9,700 nucleotides of DNA from Clostridiales bacterium (GTDB lineage Bacteria; Bacillota; Clostridia; Oscillospirales; Acutalibacteraceae), in assembly GCA_012728445.1 (NCBI GenBank), contig JAAYFA010000358.1, positions 1 through 9,700 on the forward strand. Reading direction: 5' to 3'. The translations under genes were made by a program, and so were the position numbers. Positions 1 to 6,479 of this stretch are shown here, piece by piece (the stretch's first letter is position 1; every line of letters begins with the position of its first letter). The notes under the pieces are model-generated. The model made no database searches. It was not told the origin of the DNA and saw only the letters and a program-made list of their open reading frames with translations.

Positions 1-480
1 GTGGATAACTATGTGCTGATGCTCGGCACAAAAGCCGGCATTCTCCAAGCCGACAGGCACCATAAAAAGGATACTACTTACGGTTACGCACTTAAAACCG
101 AAATGACCTATTTTGAGATTGGCCACTTAAAAATGCTCTTGATCCCCTGCGAAATCTTCCCGGAACTGGTGTTCGGGAGGTATTTGAGTTCTGAAGAATC
201 CGCTGAAGGCAAGGGGCCGGAAATGAATCCGACACCGCTGACACAAATCGCCGCAGCGGAGGAACTGCTTATTTTCGGTCTTGCCAATGATGAGCTCGGT
301 TACGTTATCCCACCGAATGATTTTCTGCTGGCGCCGGGCATACCGTACCTAGATAGAGTGAAAGACCGGCACGACCGCAACCACTACGAGGAGACTAACT
401 CCATGGGGCCGAAAACCGCACAGAGAATTGCCGATGTGTTTGCCGGGATGATGAAAACGGTTCATGCCGTTGACAAATAG
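1..480 (+). CDS. Neutral/alkaline ceramidase-like protein, C-terminal part (5' end outside window)
   Basis: This is the last 159 codons of a frame that is open at the left edge, so the GTG at position 1 is probably an internal Val codon and not a start. The fragment resembles the C-terminal part of the catalytic domain of neutral/alkaline (non-lysosomal) ceramidases, zinc amidases that split ceramide into sphingosine and fatty acid. Visible family-like features are IPCEIFPEL (residues 48-56), GLANDELGYVIPPNDF (93-108) and HYEETNSMGP (128-137). By alignment from memory, Glu51 and Tyr101 fall where the last two zinc ligands of the family lie. The domain core and any signal peptide lie upstream and cannot be seen. 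Bacterial members are often annotated only as hypothetical ceramidase-fold proteins, so the ceramide substrate is inferred. The gene ends in TAG, 56 bases before the first corA start, with no clear terminator between. Confidence 0.7.
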   Translation: MDNYVLMLGTKAGILQADRHHKKDTTYGYALKTEMTYFEIGHLKMLLIPCEIFPELVFGRYLSSEESAEGKGPEMNPTPLTQIAAAEELLIFGLANDELGYVIPPNDFLLAPGIPYLDRVKDRHDRNHYEETNSMGPKTAQRIADVFAGMMKTVHAVDK

Positions 481-499
481 AACCCGAGCGGACTAAAAA
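470..499 (+). promoter_or_regulatory. Candidate promoter for the corA pair
   Basis: A consensus -35 TTGACA (470-475) lies inside the last codons of the upstream gene. It is followed 18 bases later by TAAAAA (494-499), a four-of-six match to the -10 box. A 6-bp hairpin, GCTTTC (503-508) with GAAAGC (521-526), sits just before the corA ribosome-binding region and has no T-tract, so it is not a good terminator. The weak -10 keeps this tentative. Confidence 0.3.
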
Positions 500-536
500 A
501 TAGCTTTCTAAATATTATTTGAAAGCGGATGAGAAA

Positions 537-1547
537 ATGACAGGTTTTGACACCTATTTTATCTCCCCTTCCGGCGTTATGGACGCCTTAAATAATCTAG
601 AAGAAGGGGTTCGCCTGCTCGATGGCAATACCCCCGGTTATTTGTGGCTCGATTATTATCGCCCGACGCAGGAAAACTTGGAGCTGCTCGCCGAGCATTT
701 TAAAATCCATTATCTGTCTTTGGAGGACTGCCTAGACGAGGAGCAGATTCCAAAAATCAATGAGTTTGAAAACTATGTGCAAGTGTTGTTCAATAAGTTC
801 CGCAGTACGGAAGAAAAAGCGGTTATTGAGGAAATCAATCTGTTCATGGGCAGTAACTTTTTAATCTCTGTGGTGAAGAACAACGGGCAGCCCGATACGC
901 AGGGTAAAACGTACCGGGAGCTTATGCGCGATGAGCTGCGCAAGGCAAAACTCGGGCCGATGTTTGCCCTTCAAGTTTTTCTGGACTATCTTGTTGACAG
1001 CAAATTTGATGTTATCGAAGCGGTTGGCGACAAGCTTGCGGCGCTTGAGGACATCATGACAGACAACCATCAAAATTTTGACCAGACAGCGCTTCAAAAA
1101 GTTCGGCAGTCGCTGATGGATTTCCGCAAGAGTCTGTTCCACGAAAGAGAAATTCTTGTCAAAATAGCCCGTAACGATATCGACTTGATAGCCGACAGTG
1201 CCATCCCGCATTTTAACGATATCTATGACCACATCACCAAGTATTTTGAACTGACGGAAATCTACCGTGAAATGGTGACAAGCCTGATTCAAACCAACCT
1301 TGCTATGATTAATAACGACATCGCGGTTGCGGCGAATGATACCAACCTTTCCGTTAAAAGGCTCACCGTCATCACCACGGTTTTTATGCCCTTGACACTG
1401 CTTGCCGGTATTTTGGGGATGTCCGAGTGGACAATGATGACCGGGCAAAGGAACTGGAAACTTGCTTACCCGGCTTTTCTCGTGCTGATGCTGTTAATTG
1501 CCTTGGTCAATTACCTGCTGATCAAACGGTCGGACCGAAAAAAGTGA
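537..1547 (+). CDS. CorA-family divalent metal ion transporter with GMS instead of GMN
   Basis: This is a homolog of CorA, a homopentameric inner-membrane channel for Mg2+ and related divalent cations. The ATG at 537 (336 aa) is preferred over an in-frame TTG at 519 because purine-rich GGATGAG precedes it, while the TTG has no Shine-Dalgarno site. The layout fits the family: a soluble alpha/beta domain (about residues 1-150), a long helical stalk (about 150-275), two membrane helices at the C-terminus (about 276-293 and 311-330) and a positively charged tail (KRSDRKK). The signature loop after the first membrane helix reads GILGMSEWTMMTG, so the usual Gly-Met-Asn is Gly-Met-Ser (294-296). GMN forms the pore mouth that binds hydrated Mg2+, so selectivity may differ. 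A second corA follows after 28 bases, probably in the same operon. Family membership is firm; the transported ion and direction are not known. Confidence 0.88.
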   Translation: MTGFDTYFISPSGVMDALNNLEEGVRLLDGNTPGYLWLDYYRPTQENLELLAEHFKIHYLSLEDCLDEEQIPKINEFENYVQVLFNKFRSTEEKAVIEEINLFMGSNFLISVVKNNGQPDTQGKTYRELMRDELRKAKLGPMFALQVFLDYLVDSKFDVIEAVGDKLAALEDIMTDNHQNFDQTALQKVRQSLMDFRKSLFHEREILVKIARNDIDLIADSAIPHFNDIYDHITKYFELTEIYREMVTSLIQTNLAMINNDIAVAANDTNLSVKRLTVITTVFMPLTLLAGILGMSEWTMMTGQRNWKLAYPAFLVLMLLIALVNYLLIKRSDRKK

Positions 1548-1575
1548 TCTCAAAACTCCCCAAGGAGGAACCCCG

Positions 1576-2511
1576 ATGCTTGAAATATATAAGAGCGCCG
1601 AAAACGGAGAACTGACCAAGCTTGAGCAGTTCGAAAAGGGTTGCTGGATCAACCTTTTTGCGCCCACCGCGGACGAAATCCGTCGGGTGGAAACGGAGCT
1701 TGGTATCTTGCCGAGTTTTATCCGCGACCCGCTCGACGATGAAGAAAAACCGCATGTGGATGTGGAAGACGACCAAACGCTTATTGTCGTGGATATTCCC
1801 TATGTGTACGAGGAGGAAGGCACCCAGATATATGAAACCATGCCACTGGGTATTGTCGTGACGGATGCCTATATCATCACCGTGAGCTTTCGTAAAAACG
1901 ATATTGTCGAAACGATAAAAATGAACCGCATGAAGGAGTTCGCCACTCAAAAACATACGCGGTTTACTTTTCAAATATTATTCATCGCATCTAAAGAGTT
2001 TTTACGCTATCTCAGGATGATTGACAAAAAGACCGATGATGCCGAGCGTACACTGCGCAAATCCATGCGCAACAAAGAGCTTTTTATACTCTTGCAGCTG
2101 GAAAAATCCCTTGTTTTCTTCACCACATCACTGAAATCCAACGAAATGGTCATGGAGCGCTTGCTACGCGGCAAAGGGCTTAAGAAGTATGAAGAAGACC
2201 AGGACCTGCTGGAAGATGTCATCATCGAAAACAAACAGGCCATCGAAATGGCGAATATTTACAGCTCAATTTTAAGCGGTATGATGGATGCGTTTGCGTC
2301 CGTTATTTCCAACAACTTGAATATCGTGATGAAGTTCCTCGCGGCCATCACGATTGTGCTTTCCATCCCAACACTGGTAGCCAGTTTATGGGGGATGAAT
2401 GTCCACGTGCCGTGGCAAGGTAACCCTCTGGGCTTTGTGTTTGAGGGCGCAATAGCCGCATTCTCGACCTGCGCGGCCTTCTTTTTCCTTTGGAAGAAGG
2501 ATATGTTTTAA
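1576..2511 (+). CDS. corA: CorA-family magnesium transporter with canonical GMN motif
   Basis: This 311-aa protein is the second CorA of the pair. The start is set by a perfect AAGGAGG (1562-1568) placed 7 bases before ATG. It has an N-terminal alpha/beta cytoplasmic domain (about 1-135), a long stalk helix region (about 140-250), a first membrane helix (about 252-271), the pore-mouth motif SLWGMNVHVPW (270-280; GMN at 273-275), a second membrane helix (about 286-306) and a short basic end (KKDMF). The length and the intact GMN fit ordinary Mg2+/Co2+ channels of Bacillota. It is clearly diverged from the upstream copy along its whole length, so this is an old paralog pair and not a recent duplication. 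A hairpin terminator lies downstream. Mg2+ uptake is the expected role by family; Co2+ or Ni2+ transport or efflux is possible. Confidence 0.9.
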   Translation: MLEIYKSAENGELTKLEQFEKGCWINLFAPTADEIRRVETELGILPSFIRDPLDDEEKPHVDVEDDQTLIVVDIPYVYEEEGTQIYETMPLGIVVTDAYIITVSFRKNDIVETIKMNRMKEFATQKHTRFTFQILFIASKEFLRYLRMIDKKTDDAERTLRKSMRNKELFILLQLEKSLVFFTTSLKSNEMVMERLLRGKGLKKYEEDQDLLEDVIIENKQAIEMANIYSSILSGMMDAFASVISNNLNIVMKFLAAITIVLSIPTLVASLWGMNVHVPWQGNPLGFVFEGAIAAFSTCAAFFFLWKKDMF

Positions 2512-2582
2512 TCTAGATTTTTTATATAGATCGGAACTTATACCGGTTAATTTTTTTGCTTCTGAAAAACTCATCAGCCCTG

Positions 2583-2623
2583 TTAAAAACACCCCGCGGC
2601 GCACGGCCGTGAGGTGTTTTTAA
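2583..2623. terminator. Hairpin terminator after the corA pair (bidirectional look)
   Basis: TTAAAAACACC (2583-2593) pairs with GGTGTTTTTAA (2613-2623). The loop region itself contains the palindrome CACGGCCGTG (2602-2611). The A-tract on one side and T-tract on the other would allow termination in either direction. The 70 bases between the corA stop and this hairpin contain nothing else that could be recognised. Confidence 0.75.
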
Positions 2624-2660
2624 GATTTTACAATATCTTCACAAACCATATCGACCCTTG

Positions 2661-2669
2661 TGTTATGAT
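2661..2669 (+). promoter_or_regulatory. Extended -10 promoter of the DNA glycosylase gene
   Basis: TGT followed directly by TATGAT (2664-2669) makes a TGn extended -10 element. A TTCACA at 2638-2643 is too far away (20 bases) to be a good -35 partner. The predicted start of transcription, near 2676, leaves a leader of about 24 bases carrying the Shine-Dalgarno GGGAGA (2687-2692). Confidence 0.45.
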
Positions 2670-2699
2670 GAAAAGACATTGATAACGGGAGAACGATAT

Positions 2700-3194
2700 A
2701 TGAAAATCTCGCATCCGCTCGCACCGGTTTTCGACAGCGACTCAAGCGTTTTGATTTTGGGCACCATGCCTTCTCCAAAATCACGCGAAGCCGGATTTTA
2801 TTATATGCACCCGCAAAACAAATTTTGGCGGATACTGTGTGCGCTGCTTGACGAGCCATTGCCCCAAACCAACGGCGAGCGGCGTGCACTGCTTTTGCGC
2901 CGGCACATTGCTTTATGGGATGTGCTCGCAGGCTGTGAAATAGACGGTGCAGACGATGGCAGTATTCGGAAACCTGTTGCCAATGACTTGAGCGTCGTTC
3001 TTGAGCAAGCGGCTATCAAGGCGGTTTTCACCACCGGCACCAAGGCCGCTCAGCTTTATAAAAGACTGTGCCTGCCGAAGACCGGCATAACGGCTGTACC
3101 TTTGCCATCCACCAGCCCGGCAAACTGCAGGTTTTATTCTTATGATGACATCTGTGAAAAGTACAGCGTTCTGCTCGCGTTTTTAACCGAATAG
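2700..3194 (+). CDS. Hypoxanthine (deoxyinosine) DNA glycosylase, UDG superfamily
   Basis: This 164-aa single-domain enzyme is predicted to remove hypoxanthine, the product of adenine deamination, from DNA to start base-excision repair. The sequence shows the UDG-superfamily layout: motif 1 LGTMPSPKSRE (20-30), followed by the block GFYYMHPQNKFW (32-43) that is characteristic of the hypoxanthine-DNA glycosylase group (family 6). ALWDVL (71-76) and the C-terminal motif PLPSTSPAN (134-142) complete it. Asn40 in HPQN corresponds to the Asn reported as catalytic in the archaeal family-6 enzyme. The ATG at 2700 has GGGAGA seven bases upstream; an in-frame ATG at 2658 overlaps the predicted -10 box and is rejected as the start. 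The gene appears monocistronic, with its own promoter and a separate promoter for the next gene. Activity on uracil or xanthine cannot be judged from sequence. Confidence 0.85.
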   Translation: MKISHPLAPVFDSDSSVLILGTMPSPKSREAGFYYMHPQNKFWRILCALLDEPLPQTNGERRALLLRRHIALWDVLAGCEIDGADDGSIRKPVANDLSVVLEQAAIKAVFTTGTKAAQLYKRLCLPKTGITAVPLPSTSPANCRFYSYDDICEKYSVLLAFLTE

Positions 3195-3208
3195 CAAAAC
3201 CGTACGCA

Positions 3209-3237
3209 TTGAAACACGGCAATAGTCATGGTATAAT
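3209..3237 (+). promoter_or_regulatory. Strong sigma-A-type promoter of the lipoprotein gene
   Basis: TTGAAA (3209-3214) and a perfect TATAAT (3232-3237) are separated by 17 bases, with TGG directly before the -10 (extended -10). The expected start near 3244 leaves a leader of about 30 bases. This is one of the two best promoters in the window, which implies the lipoprotein was or still is well expressed. Confidence 0.75.
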
Positions 3238-3274
3238 AACAACAAATCAAATCTGAAATAGAGGTGTGTTTTAC

Positions 3275-4567
3275 ATGAAAATCTTGAAAATAAAAATCGC
3301 TAAAATATTTGCAGTTATGATGACGTTCGTACTTGTCCTCGGGCTTTTGTCTGCATGCGGTTCCGACAAAAAGGGGGATGCAAGTGTCACGGCTAAAGCG
3401 GACGACGAGTGGCGCGATGCTTTCCCACAAGACGATGTCACAACAAAACCCGCACTGACCGACACCGAACTTGACGCTAAAATAAAAGAGATCCTCGGCA
3501 CAGATTCCGGCTGGGACGGCGATTATGCCAACTTGACAGCGGAGCAACGAGCAAAAATCACGGCCTATTTTGCCGAAAGCGGCTACTCGGTTGAAATAGC
3601 GGACAGTGGTGTTATTGTGAAGGAAAACGCTTTTGCTCCCGTTTCGGACACCTATGAAACGGTGGCGCCTGTTAGCGACAAAGTTTTGTCGGACCTTGCT
3701 ACGGGCACCACAACGGCTTTCGGCGGTGCGGGCAATGCGATGTTTGAAAGTGTTGTCGCAACGCAAGACGGCGGCTTTGCGGCATCCGGCTTTTTCAGTG
3801 TGGCGAGCGGCGACTTCTCCGGTGCAAACAAGAACTGGTCGGGCAACAAAAGCATGCTGATCAAGTATGACAAAGACCGTAAGTTGGAATGGAAAGCCTT
3901 TTTGGGTGGGGATGGCGGCGGCCTTAATTTCCGTGGATTGGCACAGCTTACGGATAAAAGCTATATCGTCGTGGGGGACACGAATTCGCCCGAGCTCGGC
4001 GCAAAGAGCGATAAAACTCTCGACGCTGTTTTAATCAAATACTCGGCCGCAGGCAAACAGGAGTGGATTAAAATCGTCGGCGGCAGCAAAAACGAATACT
4101 TCAACTCTGTTGCGGCGACACCCGACGGCGGTTTTATCGCCGGGGGCAAGGTAGAATCGTCCGACGGTGATTTTGAAGGCCTGCGCGCAGACGCTATCAA
4201 GGCAGTGCTTATAAAATATGATGCTTCCGGCGCGGTTCTTTGGAAGCGGGCAATTACCGGCTCCATGCACAGTGATTTTGAAGGAATAGCCATCAACAAA
4301 GACGGCGATATTTTTGCGACCTGCAAAACCATGTCCAAAGACGGCGATTTTGCAGGCATTGCGGGTAGAGGCGAAGCGGATACGCTCATTTTCTGTTACG
4401 ATAAAAACGGCAAGTTCAACTGGGTCCGCTCTTTTTCCGGCAGCGGTGCGGATGAGTTAACGGCCGTCACCTGCTCGCCGGACGGCGGTTGCGTTATTGC
4501 CGGCAAATACAGTATTCTGGCTACGGCAGACGGCAGCTTTGCCCCCTACCACAACGCCGGGAACTAA
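3275..4567 (+). CDS. Truncated product of the lipoprotein gene (signal peptide plus about four and a half propeller units)
   Basis: If the TAA at 4565-4567 is honoured, translation gives a 430-aa lipoprotein ending in HNAGN, in the middle of the fifth repeat. A propeller missing its last units would not be expected to close, so this product is probably unstable or inactive. Promoter, ribosome-binding site and signal peptide are all intact. Confidence 0.6.
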   Translation: MKILKIKIAKIFAVMMTFVLVLGLLSACGSDKKGDASVTAKADDEWRDAFPQDDVTTKPALTDTELDAKIKEILGTDSGWDGDYANLTAEQRAKITAYFAESGYSVEIADSGVIVKENAFAPVSDTYETVAPVSDKVLSDLATGTTTAFGGAGNAMFESVVATQDGGFAASGFFSVASGDFSGANKNWSGNKSMLIKYDKDRKLEWKAFLGGDGGGLNFRGLAQLTDKSYIVVGDTNSPELGAKSDKTLDAVLIKYSAAGKQEWIKIVGGSKNEYFNSVAATPDGGFIAGGKVESSDGDFEGLRADAIKAVLIKYDASGAVLWKRAITGSMHSDFEGIAINKDGDIFATCKTMSKDGDFAGIAGRGEADTLIFCYDKNGKFNWVRSFSGSGADELTAVTCSPDGGCVIAGKYSILATADGSFAPYHNAGN

Positions 4568-4996
4568 GACAGTTTTTTGGTCAAATACAATAAAAACGGT
4601 TCCATCGGCTGGACAAAACCCTTTGCCGGCTATGAAAACGAAGAGATTACAGGCATCACGACTGTTAACGGCGGCTATGCAGCGGTTGGCATGTCGAATT
4701 CCAACAACAGGGATTTTGCGGTGATCGGTAACAAAGGTGGCCGTGACGGATTTATTCTGCTACTCAACGAGCTTGGGGAAACGGTTAAGGTTCTGCCGCT
4801 TGCCGGTACGGCCGAAGATGTGCCTAGGGCCACGGCCTCCTACGACAGCAATAAAATCTTCGTTGTCGGCGGCACAAACTCAAGCGATTATTTCTTCGCC
4901 GACCTTACGCCGGCGGTAAGCAAAGGCCTTTATAATTGTTTTGCCACCGACTTCACGGTGCAGTTTGCGGAAACGGAGACATCCTCTGCCGGATAA
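4568..4996 (+). pseudogene. Downstream in-frame remainder of the lipoprotein gene
   Basis: This is the same frame as the upstream part, beginning DSFLVKYNKNG and holding the last two to three repeat units. The only early start codon is a TTG at 4577 with no convincing Shine-Dalgarno site and no signal peptide. Independent translation is therefore unlikely, and the segment is best read as the separated C-terminus of the lipoprotein. Confidence 0.65.
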
Positions 4997-5016
4997 ACGG
5001 CATAACCAATAAAAAA

Positions 5017-5068
5017 ATAAAAATCACCCGATTCGCGTTTTTCAAGACGCTGTTTCGGGCGATTTTTT
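5017..5068 (+). terminator. Rho-independent terminator of the lipoprotein gene
   Basis: AAATC-A-CCCGA (5021-5031) pairs with TCGGG-C-GATTT (5055-5065) with one mismatch. An inner stem of GCGT (5035-5038) and ACGC (5047-5050) continues the hairpin, and six T follow the GA (5063-5068). It lies 20 bases after the final stop codon at 4994-4996, which supports the gene having originally ended there. Confidence 0.75.
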
Positions 5069-5117
5069 AATAAAGTCTACCGACTACTGTATACGAATCC
5101 CGATTATAAAACCTCTT

Positions 5118-5154
5118 AAAAAATAAGCAAAACCTTTGATCTATGGGTTTTTGC
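5118..5154 (-). terminator. Rho-independent terminator of the hom-lysC operon
   Basis: Read on the minus strand, GCAAAAACC and GGTTTTGC form a stem with one bulged A around an 11-base loop, followed by TTATTTTTT. It lies about 40 bases beyond the lysC stop. With the terminator at 5017-5068 it insulates the two converging transcription units. Confidence 0.65.
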
Positions 5155-5191
5155 GCTGAGTTTTCAGGTGGGTTTTAATGAGGGATCAGGA

Positions 5192-5680
5192 TTAGTCGCG
5201 GCACGAGTCTTCGGGCATAAACGCGTTGTGCACCGCCTCGACGGCGCGGTCAGCGTCATGGACATCAATCAGTACGGATATTTTGATTTCGCTCGTGGAA
5301 ATCATTTGAATATTGATATCATTTTCAAAAAGTGCGCCGAACATCTTGGACGCCGTACCGGGGTGCGTTTCCATCCCCGCGCCGACGACGGAAACTTTCG
5401 CAACGGCGGTATCGCAGACAATTTCATTGCCCTTCAAAAACTCCAGGCTGTCATCCAGCAACTCGAGTACCGCCGGTGCGTCGTCCTTGCAGACGGTAAA
5501 TGCGATATCTTTTGTATTCCCACGCCCGACGGACTGCAGAATAATATCGACATTGACGTTTTTTGACGCCAGTTTGCCAAAAAGCCTAAATGCCACACCC
5601 GGCTCATCCGGTACGCCTATAATGGATATCCTCGCTACGTTTGTGTCCTTGGTTACGCCCCTAACCAGCATTTTTTCCAC
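5192..5680 (-). CDS. Predicted internal translation product: aspartokinase beta (regulatory) subunit
   Basis: Inside lysC, the minus strand carries a perfect AAGGAGGTG (5695-5687), and 8 bases after its AGG is an in-frame GTG (5680-5678, codon 246). Starting there gives 162 residues made of both ACT domains and no kinase domain. Class II aspartokinases such as Bacillus subtilis LysC and Corynebacterium LysC are known to make exactly this kind of beta subunit from an in-frame internal start, giving an alpha2-beta2 enzyme. The B. subtilis start is at almost the same codon. An out-of-frame ATG overlaps by two bases (5682-5680) but opens only nine codons. The internal site is a better Shine-Dalgarno match than the one for the full-length protein. 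Confidence 0.7.
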   Translation of the reverse strand: MEKMLVRGVTKDTNVARISIIGVPDEPGVAFRLFGKLASKNVNVDIILQSVGRGNTKDIAFTVCKDDAPAVLELLDDSLEFLKGNEIVCDTAVAKVSVVGAGMETHPGTASKMFGALFENDINIQMISTSEIKISVLIDVHDADRAVEAVHNAFMPEDSCRD

Positions 5681-6415
5681 ATTTGCCACCTCCTTGACTA
5701 TTGTTCCCGGGATTCCGCCTAAATTTGAGAGAACTTCAATTTCAACATTATATTTCTTTGCCATTTCAACCGAACGGTTGTTGAGAACTTGGGCACCGAG
5801 TGTCGCGAGCTCAAGCATCTCATCATAAGTAATTTCGTTTAACCTTTTTGCGGTTTTTACCTTGCGCGGGTCTGCCGTATAGATTCCATCGACATCCGTA
5901 TAGATTTGACAACGTTCCGCACCAAGGCTTGCGGCGATAGCGACGGCGCTTGTATCCGACCCACCGCGCCCGAGGGTCGTGATATCGTCATACTTGCATA
6001 ACCCCTGAAAACCGGCAACGATGACGATATTCCGCTTATCAATCTCCATGCGAATCCTTTCGCCGCTGACCGTCTTTATGCGCGCACTGCCGTAAGTGGA
6101 GTTGGTTTGAAAACCGGCCTGCCACCCAAGCAGCGAGCAAACCGGGATATCCATGGTTTCAATGGCCATGGCAAGCAGCGCAATGGATATTTGTTCACCG
6201 GCGGAAAGTAAAACGTCCATTTCCCTGCGGGAAGGTTTCGGGTTGAGTTCTTTTGCCTTGCTAATCAAATCATCCGTTGTATCCCCTTGTGCGGAGACCA
6301 CCACGACAACGTCTTTTCCGCTCTTGTACGTATCCGTCACAACACGCGCAACATTCATTACGCCCGCCGCATCGGCAAGAGAGCTGCCGCCAAATTTTTG
6401 AACAATAAGTTCCAT
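5192..6415 (-). CDS. lysC: Aspartate kinase (aspartokinase alpha subunit)
   Basis: This 407-aa enzyme phosphorylates L-aspartate to 4-phospho-L-aspartate, the first step to lysine, threonine, methionine and diaminopimelate. The catalytic amino-acid-kinase domain (about 1-240) shows KFGGSS (7-12), SAGE (71-74), GRGGSDTSA (149-157) and TDVDGIYTADPR (173-184). Two ACT domains follow (about 260-330 and 338-400) with the family patterns IIGVPDEPGVAFRLF and HPGTASKMFGAL...NINIQMISTSEIKIS-like; these bind the feedback effector. Length and layout match Bacillus-type monofunctional LysC and not a bifunctional AK-HSD. The ATG has GGAGG eight bases upstream. It lies 64 bases downstream of hom in the same direction, so the two are probably co-transcribed. 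An internal ribosome-binding site for a beta subunit is listed separately. Whether lysine, threonine or both inhibit it cannot be decided by eye. Confidence 0.95.
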   Translation of the reverse strand: MELIVQKFGGSSLADAAGVMNVARVVTDTYKSGKDVVVVVSAQGDTTDDLISKAKELNPKPSRREMDVLLSAGEQISIALLAMAIETMDIPVCSLLGWQAGFQTNSTYGSARIKTVSGERIRMEIDKRNIVIVAGFQGLCKYDDITTLGRGGSDTSAVAIAASLGAERCQIYTDVDGIYTADPRKVKTAKRLNEITYDEMLELATLGAQVLNNRSVEMAKKYNVEIEVLSNLGGIPGTIVKEVANVEKMLVRGVTKDTNVARISIIGVPDEPGVAFRLFGKLASKNVNVDIILQSVGRGNTKDIAFTVCKDDAPAVLELLDDSLEFLKGNEIVCDTAVAKVSVVGAGMETHPGTASKMFGALFENDINIQMISTSEIKISVLIDVHDADRAVEAVHNAFMPEDSCRD

Positions 6416-6433
6416 ATAATAAACCTCCGAATT

Positions 6434-6468
6434 TAGATGCTAGATGCTAGATGTTAGATACCAGATGG
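6434..6468. repeat. Five tandem copies of a 7-bp repeat (TAGATGC consensus)
   Basis: Units read TAGATGC, TAGATGC, TAGATGT, TAGATAC and CAGATGG, in register and decaying to the right. They fill most of the 64-base gap between hom and lysC, ending 5 bases from the Shine-Dalgarno of lysC (6424-6428). No function is visible; copy-number change would alter the hom-lysC spacing without touching either frame. Confidence 0.8.
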
Positions 6469-6479
6469 GGAACTAACGT

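Larger units (their letters stand above)
3275..4996 (+). pseudogene. Secreted lipoprotein with repeated beta-propeller-type domain, interrupted by one in-frame TAA
   Basis: The ATG at 3275 has GAGGTG eight bases upstream. The first 28 residues form a lipoprotein signal (Lys-rich start, hydrophobic core, lipobox LSAC with Cys28), so the protein should be anchored outside the cell. After a linker and a small N-terminal region (about 60-140), the rest is built of about seven units of 55-65 residues with a recurring pattern (L-I-K-Y-D..G...W, then G...F..V....DGGF...G), typical of a secreted beta-propeller. The frame is cut by TAA at 4565-4567 (codon 431), inside the fifth unit. The same frame continues at once with DSFLVKYNKNG, which matches the LIKYDxxG core of the other units, and runs to a TAA at 4994-4996 (574 codons in all, counting the interrupting TAA). 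No insertion or deletion is needed to restore it. It is therefore a nonsense mutation, a sequencing error or a readthrough codon. Function unknown; binding or sensing is a guess from the fold. Confidence 0.75.

Noticed and set aside
519..521. TTG as the start of the first corA
   Set aside because: It has no Shine-Dalgarno and lies in the loop of a small hairpin; the in-frame ATG at 537 is preceded by GGATGAG.
861..1448. 195-codon minus-strand frame opposite the first corA
   Set aside because: It lies wholly inside a clear CorA gene, has no ribosome-binding site and no recognisable domain.
2658..2660. Earlier ATG for the DNA glycosylase
   Set aside because: It lies just upstream of the predicted -10 box and adds 14 residues that do not resemble the family; ATG 2700 has a proper RBS.
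3140..3766. 208-codon minus-strand frame across the lipoprotein start
   Set aside because: It covers the promoter, RBS and signal peptide of a well-supported plus-strand gene and has Cys/His/Arg-rich shadow-like composition.
5168..5828. Plus-strand frames of 132 and 171 codons opposite lysC
   Set aside because: They are antisense shadows of the conserved ACT and kinase regions of aspartokinase.
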